This document shows, piece after piece, positions 17,550-21,260 of a DNA stretch of 21,260 nt. Under the pieces are notes generated by a model. That model was not told the origin of the DNA and searched no databases. It saw only the letters and a program-made list of their open reading frames with translations. Position 1 is the first letter of the stretch, and each line of letters starts with the position of its first letter. The position numbers were made by a program, and so were the translations under genes. Origin of the DNA: an uncultured Bacillota bacterium (GTDB taxonomy: Bacteria; Bacillota_I; Bacilli_A; Izemoplasmatales; UBA1188); the NCBI GenBank assembly GCA_937907585.1, contig CALCVH010000057.1, positions 1 to 21,260 of the forward strand, read 5' to 3'.

Positions 17550-17565
17550 CTCTTTATAGAGTTGA

Positions 17566-17754
17566 TTAAGCTCTCTTAACCATTCCTCTTTTTAAAGCTC
17601 TAGCTGAAACATAAACTCTTTCAACTTCGCCTTTTTCATTAACTACTTTAACTTTTTGGAGATTTGCCTTCCAAATTTTGTTTGTAGCATGGAGTGAATG
17701 GCTTCTTTGGTTACCTTTCATTGACTTAACGCCAGTAACGCTACATTGTCTCAT
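17566..17754 (-). CDS. rpmB: 50S ribosomal protein L28
   Basis: A small protein of the large ribosomal subunit. At 62 residues it has the normal Firmicute length. Recognisable are the start MRQCSVTGVKSMKGNQRSHS, the WKANLQKVKV strand typical of L28 (w-x-NLQ) and the basic end LKRGMVKRA. Only one cysteine (C4) remains of the zinc-binding CxxC pairs found in some L28 proteins, so this is the zinc-free form. The SD cluster (cctcct on the plus strand, 17762-17767) is eight bases before the start. It is transcribed alone, divergent from fakA and convergent with the protease gene. In Bacillus asp23 (yloU) lies between rpmB and yloV; here it is absent. Confidence 0.97.
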   Translation of the reverse strand: MRQCSVTGVKSMKGNQRSHSLHATNKIWKANLQKVKVVNEKGEVERVYVSARALKRGMVKRA

Positions 17755-17783
17755 TCTGAAACCTCCTATTGATAGCCTTAGTT

Positions 17784-17792
17784 ATTATATCA
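17784..17792 (-). promoter_or_regulatory. Extended -10 promoter of rpmB
   Basis: Read on the minus strand, TGa-TATAAT is a perfect extended -10, about 30 bp before the start codon. A weak TTGTAT lies 16 bp upstream (17806-17811). The leader would be about 23 nt, too short for an autoregulatory fold. Confidence 0.7.
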
Positions 17793-17871
17793 CAAATTAT
17801 AAAATATACAAAAATTTTTTTCAGTATTTATCATATTTAAACATAAAAGATTATGAAATTTTTAAATAGTA

Positions 17872-17880
17872 TGATATTAT
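17872..17880 (+). promoter_or_regulatory. Extended -10 promoter of fakA
   Basis: TGa-TATTAT lies 36 bp before the fakA ATG, with no good -35. The start would be near 17887 and the SD agaggt at 17903-17908. The divergent rpmB promoter is about 80 bp away; the sequence between is A/T-rich with no clear operator. Confidence 0.6.
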
Positions 17881-17916
17881 ATTTAGGAATTTCTATAAAA
17901 CGAGAGGTCATATATT

Positions 17917-19572
17917 ATGAATACCATAAATGGAAAAACGTTATTAGATATGTTTTTAACAGGTGCGTATTACCTAAAACAAAATTATAAAACAATCGAT
18001 GATTTAAATGTTTTCCCTGTACCTGATGGTGACACTGGAAGCAACATGCTTTCGACTATGTTATCAGGAATTAGAGAATTAAAAGGATTAGAAGATGATC
18101 CTAATATCGCTGATGTTGCGATGAAATTCTCAAAAGGACTATTATTTGGCGCAAGAGGCAATAGTGGTGTAATTCTATCTCAAATATTCGCTGGATTCGC
18201 TAGTCTTGGTCCTGATTATTATAGTGTTGATATTAAACTTGCGGCTGATGCATTAAACCAATCTAAAATAGTTGCGTATAAATCTGTATCTGTACCAGTA
18301 GAAGGTACAATTCTTACTGTTATATCAGATGCGACTAAAGCAGTAGCATCTAAAATAAATAAAATAGAAACTATTGAAGAACTCGCAAACATCTATTTTA
18401 AAGAAGCAGAAGAATCACTAGATAGAACTCCTTTACTTTTACCTGTATTAAAGGAAGCTGGAGTTGTCGATTCAGGTGGAGCTGGATTCGTTACTATATT
18501 AAGAGGAATGAAAGCCGCACTAGATGGTGAATACCATACATTTGATGAAGTTTTATCATCTCAGGCTCAACAATCAACTACTCCAACTAAGAACTTCATG
18601 GATTTTGATTATTATGAACTAAATAAATATGGATACTGTACAGAATTTACAATCAGATTAAATCCTAACCTAGATTTCAATAAAGATGATTTTACTAAGA
18701 AACTAGAAATGTTTGGATATTCTATTGTAGTAGTTAATACAGAAGATATAGTAAAGGTTCATATCCATTCAAAAACACCTGGTGAAGTATTCTCATTCGC
18801 TCAAAGATATGGTGCTTTATGCGCTGTTAAAGCTGAGAATATGGCTATTCAAACATCTGAAAACTCATCAATCGTAGTAGAAAGATTAAAGAGTCCAAAG
18901 AAAGTAAAGAATAGAGAAAAATATGGAATTGTATCCGTTGTTAATGGACAGGGATTAAAAGATATGTTTATGGCTTTAGGCGTAAATGAAATTGTTGATG
19001 GCGGTCAAACAATGAACCCATCTACTCAAGATTTTATTGACGCAATAGAAAAAGTTAATGCGGAACACGTATTCGTTATTCCAAATAATAAAAACGTCTA
19101 TATGTCCGCAAGAACTGCGAAAGCCTTAATCAATGATAAACATGTTGTGGTTGTTCCAGCGAAAACTATCGCACAAGGATACGCTGCATTAACTGTATTT
19201 GATCAGACTCAATCACCTAGACAAATTATTAAGGATATGGAAACAAAAATAGCGTCTATTGAATCAGGTGAAATCACATACGCAATTAGAAATTCTGTAT
19301 CTAGTGGAATTGAAATTCATAAGAATGACTTTATCGGAATCCTTGATGGTTCAATCATTAATAGTTTCCAAAGTAGAATGGATTCAGTAAAAGACTTAAT
19401 TGATTCTATGATCACTGATGAATCAACTCAAGTTGTAATATTCTATGGCACAGATGTTAATGATAATGAACTATCTGAACTTGAATCATATCTTGATTCT
19501 AAGGATGGAATCTGTCCACAATTAATAGAAGGCGGACAAAAGATATATTCATACATAATTGAAGTTGAATAA
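17917..19572 (+). CDS. fakA: Fatty acid kinase catalytic subunit FakA (DhaL-domain protein, YloV)
   Basis: In Firmicutes FakA phosphorylates fatty acids held by a FakB (DegV-family) carrier, letting exogenous or recycled fatty acids enter phospholipid synthesis. At 551 residues it has the usual length. The N-terminal DhaL domain (about 1-200) carries the nucleotide/metal motif NVFPVPDGDTGSNM with D37 and D39, then GARGNSGVILSQ (77-88) and DSGGAGF. The middle and C-terminal regions (about 220-551) are the FakB-binding and DhaM-like parts, including VIPNNKNVYMSA, a conserved YloV block. No FakB gene is in the window. The SD is agaggt, eight bases before the ATG. recG follows 18 bases after the stop, as in Bacilli (where an L-serine dehydratase gene pair often lies between). 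The fatty acid role is family knowledge. Confidence 0.95.
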   Translation: MNTINGKTLLDMFLTGAYYLKQNYKTIDDLNVFPVPDGDTGSNMLSTMLSGIRELKGLEDDPNIADVAMKFSKGLLFGARGNSGVILSQIFAGFASLGPDYYSVDIKLAADALNQSKIVAYKSVSVPVEGTILTVISDATKAVASKINKIETIEELANIYFKEAEESLDRTPLLLPVLKEAGVVDSGGAGFVTILRGMKAALDGEYHTFDEVLSSQAQQSTTPTKNFMDFDYYELNKYGYCTEFTIRLNPNLDFNKDDFTKKLEMFGYSIVVVNTEDIVKVHIHSKTPGEVFSFAQRYGALCAVKAENMAIQTSENSSIVVERLKSPKKVKNREKYGIVSVVNGQGLKDMFMALGVNEIVDGGQTMNPSTQDFIDAIEKVNAEHVFVIPNNKNVYMSARTAKALINDKHVVVVPAKTIAQGYAALTVFDQTQSPRQIIKDMETKIASIESGEITYAIRNSVSSGIEIHKNDFIGILDGSIINSFQSRMDSVKDLIDSMITDESTQVVIFYGTDVNDNELSELESYLDSKDGICPQLIEGGQKIYSYIIEVE

Positions 19573-19590
19573 TAATAATTCAATAACCAT

Positions 19591-21260
19591 ATGAATTTAA
19601 AAGATATAAAAGGAATTGGTCCAAAAGTATTAATGAATTTAAACAATAGAGGGATAAATGATATTAAATCCCTCATTTATACTTTTCCATCATCCTATTC
19701 TTTTTATAAATTAAATGGTTTTAATTATTATGAAGAATTCAACGCTAAGGCAGTTTTAATAGATGAAATTAAAATAACTAAATTAAAAACTGTGAGAAAG
19801 ATAAGCTTCGATTGTATTATTGATGATATTAAATATACCTGTGTTGCGTTCAATATGGATTATATTAAAAAGGTATATAAGATTGGTGATAACGTAGTTA
19901 TAATAGGTAAATACAATAAAGATTATAGAGAAATACAAATAGAAAAAATAATGCCTCAAGATAAATACATAGAAGGAATAGTCCCTGAATATAATATTGA
20001 AGGCATATCGGATTCTTTATTTAGTAAAATAGTAAAAGAAGCACTAGATTATTACCAAGAAAAAGATAGGTTGATACCTGATAAATATTATCAAAAATAT
20101 GGTTATCCTTTAGGAAAAGAGTTGCTTATAAAGATTCACTTTCCAAAGGTAAAAGAAGATTATATAAGCGCTTTAAACGCTTTAAAATATCATGAACTAT
20201 TATCGTTTTCAATTAAACTTCAAATTATTAGAGATAAACAATTATCTTTAAGAAAAGAACCAAAGAATTGGGATATAAATAAAATTAAAGATTTTATTAA
20301 AAATGGTATTCCTTTTGAATTAACTATAGATCAAAAGAAAGCAGTTAATGATATTTTAAAGTATTTAGGGAGCAATCTTCCTCTTAATATGTTGTTAGAA
20401 GGGGATGTAGGCAGTGGAAAAACGATAGTAGCGTTACTATCAACATATGCAGTATATACATCAAGTTATCAATCGTTAGTTATAGCGCCTACAGAAACTC
20501 TAGCTAAACAACATTATGAAACTTTTTCTAAATTCTTAAATCCATATAATGTTAGAGTCGAACTTCTAACATCATCAGTTACAGCTAAAAATAGAAAATT
20601 GATATTAAACGATTTAAAAAATGGAGATATCGATATTATCATTGGAACACACTCATTAATATCTGATGAAGTAGTGTTTAAAAACTTAGGCTTTATCGTT
20701 TGTGATGAACAACATAAATTTGGTGTTGATCATAGAAAGAAGCTAAGCGAAAAAGGAAATAATCCAGATATTTTATATATGACTGCGACACCAATTCCTA
20801 GAACGCTTGCGTTAACTTTCTTTAGCGATTTAATACTTGAAACTATTTACGCTACACCATCTAATAGAAAAGATGTAAGAACATATTGTCATACTTTCAA
20901 ACAATATAAGAAAGTATTAGATTTTGTTAGAACCGAGATTAATGATGGTAGACAAGCATATTTTGTCGCATCTTGTATAGATGAAAATCCAGCTGATGAA
21001 TATAAGAGTGTTTTAAGAATTAAGGAAGATTTAAATAAGTATTATACCGATTTAAAAATAGGATTATTACACGGAAAGCTAGATCCTAAAGAAAAAGAAG
21101 ATGTATTAAATAAATTTAAAAATAAAGAGATAGATATTATAGTTTCTACTACTGTAATAGAAGTAGGAATTGATAATCCTAACGCATCATGTATGGTAAT
21201 AATAGACGCGAATAAATTTGGGTTATCAACTTTACATCAATTAAGAGGTAGAGTTGGAAG
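19591..21260 (+). CDS. recG: ATP-dependent DNA helicase RecG (3' end missing)
   Basis: A superfamily 2 helicase that regresses stalled replication forks and processes branched DNA. The frame is open to the window end: 556 codons are visible out of about 680. The N-terminal MNLKDIKGIGPKVLMNL helix-hairpin-helix-like segment and an OB wedge domain (about 50-150) are followed by Walker A GDVGSGKT (271-278), APTETLAKQH (motif Ia), the DEQH box (372-375), TATPIPRT (398-405), the HGKLDPKEK block and motif VI LHQLRGRVGR at the edge. The ATG at 19591 is the only sensible start: an in-frame TAA lies at 19576. No SD is visible; the bases between fakA and recG are almost all A/T, so translation probably depends on ribosomes finishing fakA. 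A short dyad ttgaat/attcaa (19565-19570 / 19578-19583) spans the fakA stop. Confidence 0.97.
   Translation, partial: MNLKDIKGIGPKVLMNLNNRGINDIKSLIYTFPSSYSFYKLNGFNYYEEFNAKAVLIDEIKITKLKTVRKISFDCIIDDIKYTCVAFNMDYIKKVYKIGDNVVIIGKYNKDYREIQIEKIMPQDKYIEGIVPEYNIEGISDSLFSKIVKEALDYYQEKDRLIPDKYYQKYGYPLGKELLIKIHFPKVKEDYISALNALKYHELLSFSIKLQIIRDKQLSLRKEPKNWDINKIKDFIKNGIPFELTIDQKKAVNDILKYLGSNLPLNMLLEGDVGSGKTIVALLSTYAVYTSSYQSLVIAPTETLAKQHYETFSKFLNPYNVRVELLTSSVTAKNRKLILNDLKNGDIDIIIGTHSLISDEVVFKNLGFIVCDEQHKFGVDHRKKLSEKGNNPDILYMTATPIPRTLALTFFSDLILETIYATPSNRKDVRTYCHTFKQYKKVLDFVRTEINDGRQAYFVASCIDENPADEYKSVLRIKEDLNKYYTDLKIGLLHGKLDPKEKEDVLNKFKNKEIDIIVSTTVIEVGIDNPNASCMVIIDANKFGLSTLHQLRGRVG

Noticed and set aside
17678..17869. 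A 63-codon plus-strand open frame over rpmB and its promoter
   Set aside because: Antisense to the clear L28 gene and its promoter; no SD and no protein similarity that I can recognise.
1..21260. CRISPR arrays, insertion sequences, phage genes, toxin-antitoxin pairs, tRNA or rRNA genes
   Set aside because: Looked for on both strands; no repeat-spacer pattern, transposase, integrase, att duplication or tRNA fold was seen.

Overview
The window is a low-GC (about 30 % by eye), gene-dense chromosomal segment of a Bacillota-type bacterium. PolC (the Gram-positive replicative polymerase), the blocks gmk-rpoZ, rsgA-rpe and rpmB-fakA-recG, a tRNA-Phe T-box leader and strong GGAGG-type ribosome binding sites all point to Bacilli or a close relative such as the Erysipelotrichales, Acholeplasma-like or RF39-type lineages; a species cannot be named. 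TGA is used as a stop (gmk, rlmN, rpe), so this is the standard bacterial code and not the Mycoplasma code.

Layout. (1) 3-2264: the 3' part of a GH2 beta-mannosidase, the only carbohydrate-use gene here. (2) 2265-3347: a dyad-rich promoter region, gmk and rpoZ overlapping by 4 nt, and a hairpin terminator. (3) 3464-8778: promoter, polC, and one base later an unrecognised multi-pass membrane protein. (4) 8827-17496: a promoter and Phe T-box leader, then seven same-strand genes with gaps of at most 14 nt: pheS, pheT, rlmN, pfkA, rsgA, rpe and a lipobox-containing trypsin/HtrA-type protease. (5) 17492-17792: rpmB on the minus strand, convergent with the protease gene and with terminator hairpins between them. 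(6) 17872-21260: a divergent promoter, fakA (yloV) and recG, the latter cut by the window end.

How the genes work together. Most are housekeeping: GMP phosphorylation, RNA polymerase omega, replication, Phe-tRNA charging, RNA methylation and 30S maturation, glycolysis and pentose phosphate steps, ribosomal protein L28, fatty acid kinase and fork rescue. The gene neighbours differ from the textbook Bacillus order: priA-def-fmt and rsmB are not between rpoZ and rlmN, polC and pheST sit there instead, and asp23 is absent between rpmB and fakA.

No mobile element, CRISPR array, tRNA or rRNA gene is visible and I see no clear new system. The points most worth a second look are a possible seven-gene reach of the Phe T-box, a long inverted repeat around the gmk promoter, the unknown membrane protein coupled to polC, and a strong coupling between the last base of a codon and the wobble base of a following alanine codon, which places exactly one CpG at nearly every such junction.
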